NCBI GenBank assembly: GCA_047634635.1 | Contig: JBLIIE010000051.1 | Coordinates: 1 to 30,662, forward strand | DNA length: 30,662 nt | Direction: 5' to 3' | From: Granulosicoccus sp047634635 | Lineage (GTDB): Bacteria > Pseudomonadota > Gammaproteobacteria > Granulosicoccales > Granulosicoccaceae | In this document: positions 1 through 7,860 of the stretch, piece by piece | How the letters are laid out: each line of letters begins with the position of its first letter | How positions within the stretch are numbered: position 1 is the first letter of the stretch | Position numbers and translations under genes: made by a program | Notes under the pieces: generated by a model | Databases searched by the model: none | What the model saw: the letters and a program-made list of their open reading frames with translations, nothing else | What the model was told of the DNA's origin: nothing

Positions 1-20
1 ATTACTGACAGGGTCGCCTA

Positions 21-965
21 ATGGACATTCTGGAAATTCTACTCAGCGCAAGCTTCTGGGCTGCCACTATTCGCATTGCCTGCCCACTTATTTTCGCCAC
101 TCTGGGCGAGCTTATCTGTGAACGAGCTGGCGTGCTGAATCTGGGCATTGAGGGCATCATGACCGCAGGAGCCATGAGTGGTTGGTTATGGGTCTACAAC
201 GGCGGGGACCTTTATGGTGCGGTGCTCTTCGCAGCCTCAATAGGCGCCCTGTTCGGACTCCTTCACGCAAGCTTTACCGTGTCCCTGGGGTTGTCACAAC
301 ACGTCACGGGTATTGGTATAACGTTGTTAGCCTCATCTATGAGCTATTACATCATCAAAATGTTGCTGCCCGAAAGCACATCCCCACCTAAAATCGTCTC
401 GTTTCAGAATATTGATATTGACGGCCTCTCTAACCTGCCCTTTTTCGGACCAGCACTGTTTTCTCACACCCCTCTCACCTATATGGCGTTTCTGGTGGTG
501 CCTATCATTATGTATCTGCTTTATCGCACCCCATGGGGATTAGCCGTGCGAATCGCTGGAGAAAACCCCGTAGCATTAGAAGCGCAGGGTATCAACGTTG
601 TGCTGGTAAGAACTCTTGCGGTCATGACTGGTAGCGCCTTGATGGCAGTAGGAGGTGCCTACCTCACCATCAGTGCGTTCGATGCATTCTACTTTGGGAT
701 GATTAATGGGCGAGGCTGGATTTGTGTCGCTCTGGTTATATTTGCCTCATGGCGACCGGGAAAGGCACTTTTAGGCGCTTTACTATTTGCAGGTCTGGAT
801 GCATTCCAAGTGCGCATGCAACAACAGATTGGAGCGTATATTCCTTATCAGTTTTTCCTAATGCTGCCATACGTGCTCAGCATTGTCGCCATGATTATCG
901 TGGCACGTCGAGCAGAATATCCCAAGGCGCTACTAAAGCCTTATCGACGTGGTGAGAGGCTGTAG
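21..965 (+). CDS. ABC transporter permease, BmpA/nucleoside (simple-sugar) importer type
   Basis: Inner-membrane permease of a branched-chain/simple-sugar type ABC importer, 314 aa, almost entirely hydrophobic with about 8-9 predicted membrane segments. The stretch at residues 30-48 (ELICERAGVLNLGIEG) is the characteristic signature of the second permease of nucleoside importers (YufQ/NupQ-like) that work with a BmpA-type lipoprotein, and the EAA-like loop around residues 180-192 (GENPVALEAQGIN) is also present. From family knowledge the substrate is probably a nucleoside or purine; the sequence alone does not settle this. A TGA at 6-8 may be the stop of an upstream partner gene, but too little is visible to call it. 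The remaining subunits (ATPase, other permease, binding protein) would be expected to the left. The TAG stop is followed by about 170 bp without a clear gene. Confidence 0.88.
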   Translation: MDILEILLSASFWAATIRIACPLIFATLGELICERAGVLNLGIEGIMTAGAMSGWLWVYNGGDLYGAVLFAASIGALFGLLHASFTVSLGLSQHVTGIGITLLASSMSYYIIKMLLPESTSPPKIVSFQNIDIDGLSNLPFFGPALFSHTPLTYMAFLVVPIIMYLLYRTPWGLAVRIAGENPVALEAQGINVVLVRTLAVMTGSALMAVGGAYLTISAFDAFYFGMINGRGWICVALVIFASWRPGKALLGALLFAGLDAFQVRMQQQIGAYIPYQFFLMLPYVLSIVAMIIVARRAEYPKALLKPYRRGERL

Positions 966-1011
966 GGCGACAGCTTCGCAGCTGACCACAAAACACTGCC
1001 GATAATGAGTA

Positions 1012-1039
1012 CTTTGCTACCCTATGCCGAATATATAAT
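1012..1039 (+). promoter_or_regulatory. Candidate promoter with strong -10 (TATAAT at 1034-1039)
   Basis: A perfect TATAAT lies in the gap between the ABC permease and the DUF6524-like gene, about 100 bp before the likely start of the latter. The -35 region (around 1012-1018, CTTTGCT) is poor, so this is a single-element prediction. Confidence 0.3.
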
Positions 1040-1137
1040 ATCTCAAGTATTCACTCATCGAGGCGATCACCTAGTCAGTGGTGTATCGGCACGATGAAAT
1101 ATGCCGACCTCCAGCAGATTACGGAAATCAACAAGAA

Positions 1138-1572
1138 ATGATCAAGGCATTAAAAGGCTCATCGCCTGTCGTTTTTATTAGTCGTATGATTATTGCGGCC
1201 ATGGTGGTGTTCGGCACCTACAACCCCACCGGTAATTCTGTATTTCACTGGGTAAGAAATAACGAAAATCCAACGGATGCCTGGGTCATATTAGGCGCCA
1301 TAGTCGCAGTTCTTGCAAACATAGCCCTACTGATTGCAACATGGAAGGCTTTAGGCAAAATCGGCACCATCATCGTGGTGGTATTTTTTGCCTCACTCGT
1401 CTATCTGTCATTGCAAGAGGGCTGGGTGTCTGCTGACAATCGCGCCTCCCTAGAATGGCTTGCTCTGATTCTATACAGCATATTCCTGGGAATCGGCCTC
1501 TCAGGGGCTATCCTCTGGCGACGAGCGACCGGCCAGATCGTAACTGACGAGGCAGGTGATATAGATAGCTAA
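1138..1572 (+). CDS. Small membrane protein, DUF6524-like
   Basis: The reading frame is open from a GTG at 1078, but the ATG at 1138 is preferred: the 20 upstream codons (MVYRHDEICRPP...) are polar and unlike a membrane protein, whereas translation from 1138 gives a compact 144-aa protein. It begins with a short basic stretch and then a hydrophobic segment leading into FGTYNPTGNSVFHW. That motif recalls the DUF6524 family (a recalled resemblance, not a search). About four membrane helices are visible, near residues 12-30, 48-70, 75-92 and 108-128, ending in an acidic tail. The function of the family is unknown. The next gene starts 49 bp downstream on the same strand, so the two may be co-transcribed. 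Confidence 0.7.
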   Translation: MIKALKGSSPVVFISRMIIAAMVVFGTYNPTGNSVFHWVRNNENPTDAWVILGAIVAVLANIALLIATWKALGKIGTIIVVVFFASLVYLSLQEGWVSADNRASLEWLALILYSIFLGIGLSGAILWRRATGQIVTDEAGDIDS

Positions 1573-1621
1573 GCACGCTGCAACTGCTCTCACAGCGTAT
1601 CTACCTAATCTGGAAATTTGA

Positions 1622-2248
1622 ATGGTTTCAAAGCTACCGCTCAGCAAACTCAGAATTACGCTGATCGGCTTGGTCTTTATTGCAGTGGTAGCTGCGGTCG
1701 CCAGCTATACGCATCAATTAATAGTACCCTTGTTTCTGGGAATGCTGACTTGGGGCAAGGTTTGGTTAAAAAGCCTGACTCCCAAGCTGGGAGCATTACT
1801 GCTTAAAAATGGTCTGATTATTCAAATTAGGCAATTGCTGGTAAAAGCCTCTACACACGTCTTCGTAAAATCTCATAAGCCTTGGCGGCGTTGGCTTATC
1901 GAGATGAAGACTCACTTTATTGAATTGATCAAACAGGGCTTTGATCGGTACATGGCACTAGAGCTATGGCTAAGAAGCGTTCTCGCCATATTGTTGTTAT
2001 TGGCAACTGCTGGAAGCTCATTCGCTGTGTTTGCATTATTGGTTATTCCACAACCTGTCCTGAATTGGCTAAGGAGCCAAATCATGGGCTTAATGAATAA
2101 ATTGGGAGTAACGCAATTCTTTTCGGCTGTTTGGCGATTCATCCTACCAACAGCGCTACGCACGAAATGGTACATGTATGTCAAATGGACACTGGGTAGG
2201 CAACAAGTTAGTACGGCCAAACGACTTCACGGAAAATTGAAAAGATAA
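1622..2248 (+). CDS. Hypothetical membrane protein
   Basis: 208-aa protein that I do not recognise. It starts with ATG after a TGGAA-like ribosome-binding stretch. A hydrophobic helix lies at about residues 10-30, a second weaker one at 33-48, and a long strongly hydrophobic segment at about 115-142 (SVLAILLLLATAGSSFAVFA). The segments between and after them are rich in Lys, Arg and Trp (KSHKPWRRWLIEMK, near 84-97; RLHGKLKR at the C-terminus), suggesting cytoplasmic positively charged loops around two or three membrane helices. No catalytic motif is visible. Its position 49 bp behind the DUF6524-like gene suggests co-expression. It converges with the next gene across about 145 bp. Confidence 0.6.
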   Translation: MVSKLPLSKLRITLIGLVFIAVVAAVASYTHQLIVPLFLGMLTWGKVWLKSLTPKLGALLLKNGLIIQIRQLLVKASTHVFVKSHKPWRRWLIEMKTHFIELIKQGFDRYMALELWLRSVLAILLLLATAGSSFAVFALLVIPQPVLNWLRSQIMGLMNKLGVTQFFSAVWRFILPTALRTKWYMYVKWTLGRQQVSTAKRLHGKLKR

Positions 2249-2394
2249 CTCTGATTTTCGATTCAGGCCCGCCCGGAACGTGTCAGGAGCCACTCAAGAA
2301 TGCTACGAAGACCTTTCAGGAACCCATTTCAGTTAAACGAATGCATTCGATAAGATCCTGAGATTTGCACTTTTCAGTGCTGACCCTATTCGGA

Positions 2395-2760
2395 CTAACG
2401 TTTGCGCGATCGTCCATAAATTTTCGGATTGAAAACGGACCGGTATTCTTTGTATATTTGCTGACAAACAAAGGCGACAAACAGAATTAAAAACAATAAA
2501 ACGGGATACGCCATTATGGATAAGACGTTCTCAAGACTATTAGCGACTCTATCGAGGCCAATTTCTTGTATCTTCTCGGCACTGACACCCGTATTAAGCA
2601 TAGCAAAAGCACATGCTGCCACACCAAGGACACCGAATAATAGAAGCCACATATATGCCTTCATTCGGCGGGATAAGCACGGAATTCCGCTAGTTGCCTC
2701 TACTTCTTTTGACACCAGCAATTCTATTTCGTCTGTGTCCGTCTGCTGAGTTTTGTTCAT
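2395..2760 (-). CDS. Hypothetical small membrane protein
   Basis: 121 aa from the ATG at 2760 (MNKTQQTDTDEIEL...). The frame can be extended upstream to a TTG at 2814, which would add 18 residues, but neither start has a convincing Shine-Dalgarno. The N-terminal 30 residues are acidic and polar. Two membrane helices follow: one near residues 33-55 (AYMWLLLFGVLGVAACAF) and one near 82-103 (LSIMAYPVLLFLILFVAFV). The C-terminal tail is basic (YGRSRKR). I do not recognise the family. It is transcribed away from the lipoprotein operon, with a 290-bp divergent spacer. Confidence 0.5.
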   Translation of the reverse strand: MNKTQQTDTDEIELLVSKEVEATSGIPCLSRRMKAYMWLLLFGVLGVAACAFAMLNTGVSAEKIQEIGLDRVANSLENVLSIMAYPVLLFLILFVAFVCQQIYKEYRSVFNPKIYGRSRKR

Positions 2761-3049
2761 AAAATGTACGATACTAGTGAATTTGTCAGTTCGTCCATTT
2801 TTCAAATACCCCAACCTAATTCTAATGTCGGCAATGCTGCAGTAATCAAAATACTCAAACCGTCAAAAAGCTTCTGCAAAGCCATTCATAATTGTAAAAA
2901 ATGCGCACTAGATCACACCTACTGATATCGTGACGAAGCGACACGGTAAGCTCGTTAATCTCCCGTTCAGCATCTTGGGGTATTCTGCTGCAGGACTTGC
3001 ACAGTAGAATTTCACTATTCGAGCCCCAACACTGCATCAGGAGCCCTAA

Positions 3050-3751
3050 ATGACCATGCCGGGAAATTCAAACCCTAATATAGCCACGACAATGACCATA
3101 TCAAAGAACATTCAGACACTCCAAGCTAGTAAGGTCAGTAAATTCAATCATATGATTGCCCTGGTTGGCCTATTCTCCATGGCAGTCCTAATAACTGGGT
3201 GTGCATCCACAACGCGCACTCTAGATCCAGATGTTGAGCAGAACTACGACGCCAGCTACAGTTTTTCAGACAAAAAACAGATTGTGCGAACCTTGACCGA
3301 TAGCTTACTCAGCTCACCCAACGTCACAACAGAAACCTCTAAAAAGCCTGTGGTCATTGTTTATGGCGTAGACAACGAGACATCGGAGCACATTAATACT
3401 GGCGGAATTACTGATGATATTCGTCTGTCTCTGATCAAATCTGGAGAGTATCGATTTCTCAACCGTAAACAGCGCGCTAATCTGCAGCAGGAAACTGATT
3501 TTCAGTACGCCGGATATGTTCCACCGGAACAAAGAGTCATCGAAGGACGCCAGCTCGGCGCGAACTATATCCTCTCAGGCACCCTTCGCTCCATCAAGAA
3601 AAAGCAACCCAAGCAATGGCGTTTGAATAGAAAAACGATGGTCTACTACTCCATGAATATGGAGCTAACAGATTTGCAGACTGGTGAAATCTCTTGGGCT
3701 GACAATGTAGAAATCGCCCGCGAGGCCTCTCGTCCAATCATTGGTTGGTAA
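3050..3751 (+). CDS. lpoB: LpoB-like lipoprotein (penicillin-binding protein activator family)
   Basis: 233-aa lipoprotein. The start ATG at 3050 is preceded by AGGAG at 3039-3043 with ideal spacing. An unusually long N-region of about 35 residues precedes the hydrophobic signal, which ends in the lipobox ITGC with the lipidated Cys at residue 51; Met35 is a possible shorter start. The mature part (FSDKKQIVRTLTDSLLSSP, then VVIVYGVDNETSEHINT, then GANYILSGTLRSI) follows the LpoB/YcfM pattern. In E. coli LpoB is an outer-membrane lipoprotein that activates the peptidoglycan synthase PBP1b. The family also includes copies of unknown role found next to COG3014 lipoproteins, as here. Family membership is well supported; the PBP1b-activator role is inference. 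The COG3014-type gene begins 36 bp downstream. Confidence 0.8.
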   Translation: MTMPGNSNPNIATTMTISKNIQTLQASKVSKFNHMIALVGLFSMAVLITGCASTTRTLDPDVEQNYDASYSFSDKKQIVRTLTDSLLSSPNVTTETSKKPVVIVYGVDNETSEHINTGGITDDIRLSLIKSGEYRFLNRKQRANLQQETDFQYAGYVPPEQRVIEGRQLGANYILSGTLRSIKKKQPKQWRLNRKTMVYYSMNMELTDLQTGEISWADNVEIAREASRPIIGW

Positions 3752-3787
3752 CCGGGCGGATACAGACTCCTCTGCGGAACAAGGTAC

Positions 3788-4951
3788 ATGTCTGTTTTTC
3801 ATCAAAAGAAAAAAATGGGTTTTTGCTGCCTGGCGATACTGATGCTACAAGCGTGCGCAACGTCCAGCGCGCTGCAGGTTGCACGTGATCAGTTTCGTCA
3901 TGGCAGTACTACCGATGCTCTACAAACCCTTTCAGACGCGGACGTATCCAATCGAGATCAACTACTTTTATACCTGGACAAAGGTTTAGTAGCTCAGGCT
4001 TCAGGAAATTACTCCGACAGCATGACTGCTTTCGAGCGGGCTCTGGAACTTGTCGAAGAACTGGACTATGTCAGTATCCGGGACCAAACCGCCTCCATTA
4101 TAAGTAGCGATTGGGCGGCGCGCTATGGCGGTGAAATTAGCGAAAAACTCTGGATTCACACATTCCAGATGCTTAATTTCTTGCTACTGAATAATCCCGA
4201 AGGCGCAGCTATCGAAGCTCGGCGGGCTGTTGCCCTCTTTGAAGAACACGGCGACATCCTCAAGAATGATATTTTCACCCGCACTTTGATGGCCTTGAGC
4301 TTCGAAAGCGCCGGACAACTCAATGGTGCTCGGGTCGAGTATCGTAAATTGGAAGAAGACTTTGATTTGCCGCAGCCTGAACTGCTGGATAGAAACACCA
4401 GTGAGCTGGTATTTATCGTGGCATCAGGATTTATCGACCCAAAACTGCCTGGTGATTTATTTATCAGTTACGATTCTCGAATTTCATTTCCCTACTACGC
4501 TGAGAGCTTCCAACAAGCGCCTAAAGCTTACGTCACGGTAGGGGAGAAACAAGCTGATTTTTCGCGCGCTGACACAGCACTGGTATCAATTTCACAGCGT
4601 GCCTTGAACAAACGTGGCAAGAGTATTGCTGCTCGCCAAGCTCTGCGACTTGCAGCCAAACACAACATCGCAGACTCCATAGAAGATCAGGATGAGCTTG
4701 CCGGAACTTTGGTGAAAATACTACTCGTTGCGATAGAGCAAGCTGATACACGCAGCTGGGAATCTCTACCCGCATATTTAACCTTGTTGCGAGTACCCAT
4801 GGAGCCGGGCAAGCATTCTGTATCACTGGATGTTTTAGTTAACGACCCATCTATATCTTCCATCGATCACCAGCGCGTTTTCGACGTGGATATTGCTCCA
4901 GGGCAACGGCAGTACAAGCTGATCAGAACTGGAATAGCTTCACAGCAGTGA
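3788..4951 (+). CDS. TPR-like lipoprotein, COG3014 type
   Basis: 387 aa with a lipoprotein signal: basic N-region (HQKKKMGF), hydrophobic core, and a Cys at residue 23 in LQAC followed by Ala, which would favour outer-membrane sorting. The N-terminal half is helical with TPR-like repeats (LLYLDKGLVAQASGNYSDSMTAFERALEL, near residues 60-88, and DIFTRTLMALSFESAGQLNGARVEYRKLEE, near 160-190). The C-terminal third is beta-rich (KHSVSLDVLVNDP; GQRQYKLIRTGIA). COG3014 genes are known to sit beside lpoB-like genes, which fits here. Function is unknown; a scaffold role at the outer membrane is inference. It probably ends the operon, as about 420 bp without a long gene follow. Confidence 0.75.
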   Translation: MSVFHQKKKMGFCCLAILMLQACATSSALQVARDQFRHGSTTDALQTLSDADVSNRDQLLLYLDKGLVAQASGNYSDSMTAFERALELVEELDYVSIRDQTASIISSDWAARYGGEISEKLWIHTFQMLNFLLLNNPEGAAIEARRAVALFEEHGDILKNDIFTRTLMALSFESAGQLNGARVEYRKLEEDFDLPQPELLDRNTSELVFIVASGFIDPKLPGDLFISYDSRISFPYYAESFQQAPKAYVTVGEKQADFSRADTALVSISQRALNKRGKSIAARQALRLAAKHNIADSIEDQDELAGTLVKILLVAIEQADTRSWESLPAYLTLLRVPMEPGKHSVSLDVLVNDPSISSIDHQRVFDVDIAPGQRQYKLIRTGIASQQ

Positions 4952-5071
4952 CGAATTCCGACCCTCTACGAGCCTAGCGACTGATCTCGCATACGCAATT
5001 TTTACTAAGAAGCTAGATAAACAAAAATCTGAAATTCTATGCTAATCTATCGGAACGAACTGCAACGCAAC

Positions 5072-5140
5072 GGAGGTGATCAAATGTCTAGTGTTTTGAT
5101 TTTTGTCGGGTCAGCTATGAGTAAGTCGCTTTCTCACTAA
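5072..5140 (+). CDS. Candidate 18-codon small ORF with extremely strong ribosome-binding site
   Basis: The ATG at 5084 starts an 18-codon ORF (MSSVLIFVGSAMSKSLSH, stop TAA at 5138-5140). It is preceded by GGAGGTGATC at 5072-5081, which can pair over ten consecutive bases with the 3' end of 16S rRNA (anti-SD), with 7 nt between GGAGG and the ATG. Such long complementarity is rare. The ORF lies about 50 bp before a hairpin/terminator pair, so a short self-contained transcript is plausible. The peptide has a hydrophobic start and a Ser/Lys-rich end; I do not recognise it. It may be a small protein, a leader peptide, or the translated part of a dual-function RNA. The feature start includes the SD. 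Confidence 0.4.
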   Translation, partial: GGDQMSSVLIFVGSAMSKSLSH

Positions 5141-5166
5141 CAGGTTTTTGCGTACGACTCTAGCCA

Positions 5167-5180
5167 GCTGATTCGTCAGC
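5167..5180 (+). repeat. UUCG-tetraloop hairpin
   Basis: GCTGA-TTCG-TCAGC forms a perfect 5-bp stem capped by a UUCG loop, a very stable RNA tetraloop. It lies between the small ORF and the terminator and would be part of the same transcript. Confidence 0.55.
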
Positions 5181-5191
5181 AAAGGCACGGA

Positions 5192-5216
5192 AGCCGCCAT
5201 ATCTGGCGGCTTTTTT
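5192..5216 (+). terminator. Intrinsic terminator
   Basis: AGCCGCCA-TATC-TGGCGGCT is a perfect 8-bp GC-rich stem with a 4-nt loop, followed directly by TTTTTT. It would terminate transcripts coming from the lipoprotein operon or from the small-ORF unit immediately upstream. Confidence 0.9.
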
Positions 5217-5373
5217 ATGCCCGTAATTCCTGCGGGCCTTCAACAAACACACCGCCTTCCGATGTTCGCTGATGTGCTCCCCGACGCGCTTGCATCAAGA
5301 TTGAAGGCGTAACCCGGCAGAAGGCACTGGAGTCTGGGTATACTCCCCAGATACACTTTCATGAAAAAATACT

Positions 5374-6102
5374 GTGTCACAAACTGACCAACCTCAAAAA
5401 CCCAGACCTTTCGTTGATTTAATAGTCAGCATCATTATCCCTTCAGTGATCCTCATGAAAATGAGCGGTGATGACAAACTAGGTGCAACCAATGCTCTAA
5501 TACTGGCGCTAGCGTTTCCAATTGGATATGGGCTTTACGAGCTTTTCATCAATAAAAAACGGAACTTCGTGGCATTACTCGGCGTCATCAGCGTGCTACT
5601 TACCGGCGGTATTGGTTTACTGAAGATTGATGCTCAATGGCTTGCAGTTAAAGAAGCAGCGATACCTCTTTGCATTGGAATCGGTGTGGTTGTGGCAAAT
5701 AAATTCGGGTACCCATTAGTTCGCAAACTCCTCTTTAACCCGAATATCATGAACATCCCCCGCATCGAGCAGAAACTGACAGAAAACAAAAATACCGAGC
5801 TATTTGAAAAACGACTTGATCGCGCAAATTATCTATTTGCAGCGACCTTTCTGTTTAGTGCAATCATGAATTACGTGTTGGCTAAAACTATCGTCACAAG
5901 TGAAAGTGGGTCATCTGCCTTTAATGAAGAGCTAGGGCAAATGACGTTACTAAGTTATCCAGTCATTGCCATACCTTCAATGATCATGATGCTGGGAATC
6001 TTCTGGTATATCTGGCGAACGGTTAACCACCTAACCGGGCTATCTCTGGAACAGATCATGGTTCACGATGAAAGCAAAGGCAACGCCACCGAACCGGACT
6101 AA
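5374..6102 (+). CDS. VC0807-like multi-pass membrane protein
   Basis: 242 aa from a GTG. The start is uncertain because there is no strong SD, but the conserved-looking beginning (PRPFVDLIVSIIIPSVILMK, residues 10-29) lies before the first internal ATG, so a start at or near 5374 is needed. Five or six membrane helices are visible: about 13-30, 39-58, 66-82, 93-110, 150-172 and 192-215. The order and the LTGLSLEQIM ending resemble the VC0807 family, distantly related in look to intracellular septation protein A. No function is established. An out-of-frame 8-codon ORF (ATG at 5361, stop at 5387) overlaps the start codon. The gene converges with the protease gene, leaving 70 bp. Confidence 0.65.
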   Translation: MSQTDQPQKPRPFVDLIVSIIIPSVILMKMSGDDKLGATNALILALAFPIGYGLYELFINKKRNFVALLGVISVLLTGGIGLLKIDAQWLAVKEAAIPLCIGIGVVVANKFGYPLVRKLLFNPNIMNIPRIEQKLTENKNTELFEKRLDRANYLFAATFLFSAIMNYVLAKTIVTSESGSSAFNEELGQMTLLSYPVIAIPSMIMMLGIFWYIWRTVNHLTGLSLEQIMVHDESKGNATEPD

Positions 6103-6172
6103 ATCTGATGACGCTGCCTGCTTAGGCAATCAGCTATTGGAACAATAATATGGACGGTTTCTACCCTGAGTT

Positions 6173-7696
6173 CTAGCCTTTCACTGTCGGCAACGTCAAG
6201 GCCAAAAACATAGGTGCATTATTGCGTTGCACCAGTACTGGAATGGCTTCGTTATCAGGAGCTTCACGCACCAGCCTTTCCAGCTCATCAACACTATCTA
6301 TATCTTCTCGGTTGAGCGAGATAATCACATCTCCTTGACGAATACCAGCGCTTGCAGCAGCACTGTTCGCAAGAACCTTGGACACAACGACACCGGATTC
6401 AACCTTCATCTGCTTGCGTTGCTCATCGTCTAAGGCCAAAGCTTCAATTCCCAGGCGCGACTCATCGATTGGATCAGGATTAGTGAGCAGGCTAACTTTT
6501 TGCCCCTCATCTAAAGGCTCAATCGTGACATTCAACAGTGTACTTGTACCGTTTCGTAGTACTTCTACACCTACCGTTTTTCCAGGGCGAACGGCTCCCA
6601 CAATCGGTGGCAGCGCACTCGAGTAGTTAACCGACTTGCCATTGAACTCCAGTATGATGTCACCGCTTTTCAAGCCACCGTTATCTGCCGGGCTATTTCG
6701 GGTCACTTGCGTAACCAACGCACCTCTTGGTTTATTTAATCCAAACGACTTTGCAAGAGCTTGGTCGACATTTTGTATCGCAACACCCAACCAACCCCTT
6801 GTCGCAAAACCTTTTTCCTTCAATTGATCTGCAATTGAAATAGCAACGTTGATGGGAATGGAAAATGACAAACCCTGATAACCACCAGAGCGAGAATAAA
6901 TCTGCGAATTCACGCCAACAACTTCTCCGTCAGTATTGAATAACGGGCCACCAGAATTACCTGGATTAACGGCTACATCAGTTTGAATAAACGGTACATA
7001 GGTATCATCCGGCAGGCTTCTAGCCAATGCCGAGACTATTCCTTGAGTCGCAGTGTGTTCGAATCCAAATGGAGACCCTATGGCCAGAACCCATTCGCCT
7101 ACTCGCAGATCATCAGAATCGCCAATGATGACAACCGGCAACCCATTCGCCTCTAGCTTGAGTAGAGCTATGTCGCTTGCAGTGTCACTACCAATAAGTT
7201 CAGCCTTAAATTCTCGTCGGTCATGCAGGCCAACCATTATCTCAGAGGCATTATCCACAACATGTGCATTGGTAATGACGTAACCATCTTCAGAGATAAT
7301 AAATCCACTGCCGTAACCAGCACCTCTACGTTGATTTTGGCGCTGCTCCGGAGCCGGATTTTGTGGCATTTGCTCAAAAAAACGTCGAAATTGCTCTGGA
7401 AGCTGCTCAAGATCGAAACCTGGAACACTACTGGCGGGCATTGGCGCTGTATCTGTAATCACAGAAATCTTGACGACCGCGTCACCTTCCTCCTCAACCA
7501 GACCGCTAAAATCGGGCAAAGAGCCGGCCCAGGATTTCGTTACAGCAAGAAAGGGCAGCAAAACTATCCAAAAGAGTGTTTTTCGATATATTCTGCAGGT
7601 TCTGAGAAAGAACGACTGGTTTGATGTTTCTCGCAAATGCAGGCCATTATTGGTTTGAACGCCTACTTGTCGCGTAGACTTGACTGTGTGGATCAT
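6173..7696 (-). CDS. degP: Do-like periplasmic serine protease (DegP/MucD family)
   Basis: 507-aa trypsin-like protease/chaperone of the envelope. A GGAG lies 9 nt before the ATG at 7696. The signal segment is at about residues 40-58 (TLFWIVLLPFLAVTKSWAGS), preceded by an unusually long N-region of almost 40 residues. The catalytic triad is complete: His145 in TNAHVV, Asp175 in SDIALLKL, Ser248 in GNSGGP. Two PDZ domains follow, at about 300-395 and 413-505, as in DegP/DegQ/MucD. The Q-linker (EQMPQNPAPEQRQNQRR, residues 108-124) is typical of MucD-like members. The family degrades or refolds misfolded periplasmic proteins and is often controlled by envelope-stress regulators. The gene diverges from a two-component system across 164 bp, which suggests shared or cross regulation; this is inference. 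Confidence 0.93.
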   Translation of the reverse strand: MIHTVKSTRQVGVQTNNGLHLRETSNQSFFLRTCRIYRKTLFWIVLLPFLAVTKSWAGSLPDFSGLVEEEGDAVVKISVITDTAPMPASSVPGFDLEQLPEQFRRFFEQMPQNPAPEQRQNQRRGAGYGSGFIISEDGYVITNAHVVDNASEIMVGLHDRREFKAELIGSDTASDIALLKLEANGLPVVIIGDSDDLRVGEWVLAIGSPFGFEHTATQGIVSALARSLPDDTYVPFIQTDVAVNPGNSGGPLFNTDGEVVGVNSQIYSRSGGYQGLSFSIPINVAISIADQLKEKGFATRGWLGVAIQNVDQALAKSFGLNKPRGALVTQVTRNSPADNGGLKSGDIILEFNGKSVNYSSALPPIVGAVRPGKTVGVEVLRNGTSTLLNVTIEPLDEGQKVSLLTNPDPIDESRLGIEALALDDEQRKQMKVESGVVVSKVLANSAAASAGIRQGDVIISLNREDIDSVDELERLVREAPDNEAIPVLVQRNNAPMFLALTLPTVKG

Positions 7697-7814
7697 GGTT
7701 TTAATCTCCGTGTTTCTTACTTATTAACTAAATCAAGACGAATCAATCCGTTCTGACCAGCAATGAGTACGTGATGTTGCATTACACATTCGTTACTCAT
7801 TTAGGCTGTACAAA

Positions 7815-7843
7815 CAGTTTTTCGCTTTAATCAGTTTTCGCTT
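7815..7843 (+). promoter_or_regulatory. Tandem direct repeat upstream of the response regulator gene
   Basis: CAGTTTTTCGCTT at 7815-7827 is repeated as CAGTTTTCGCTT at 7832-7843, a 17-bp period, in the divergent protease/response-regulator spacer and 17 bp before the regulator ATG. OmpR-family regulators bind tandem direct repeats, so an autoregulatory site is possible; the position close to the start would suit repression. Confidence 0.35.
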
Positions 7844-7860
7844 CAAACATTGGGGGCACC

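Larger units (their letters stand above)
4952..5373. other. 422-bp intergenic region between the lipoprotein operon and the VC0807-like gene
   Basis: No long reading frame. It contains, in order: an AT-rich stretch with a possible -10 (TATGCT at about 5039-5044) but no clear -35, the strong-SD small ORF, a UUCG hairpin, a terminator, a weaker GCCCG/CGGGC hairpin at 5219-5237, and a TATACT at 5339-5344 inside a GGAGT/ACTCC inverted repeat (5329-5346) just before the next gene. The last could be a promoter -10; no good -35 is visible at the right distance. Confidence 0.6.

Noticed and set aside
2367..2380. GCACT-TTTC-AGTGC hairpin between two convergent genes as terminator
   Set aside because: Only 5 bp and no T-run on either strand, so it was not called.
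2855..3037. 60-codon minus-strand ORF in the spacer before the LpoB-like gene
   Set aside because: Lies over the expected promoter and SD region of the lipoprotein operon and has no recognisable features.
6115..6128. TGCCT-GCTT-AGGCA hairpin between the VC0807-like and protease genes
   Set aside because: Short stem without T-run; too weak for a terminator call.
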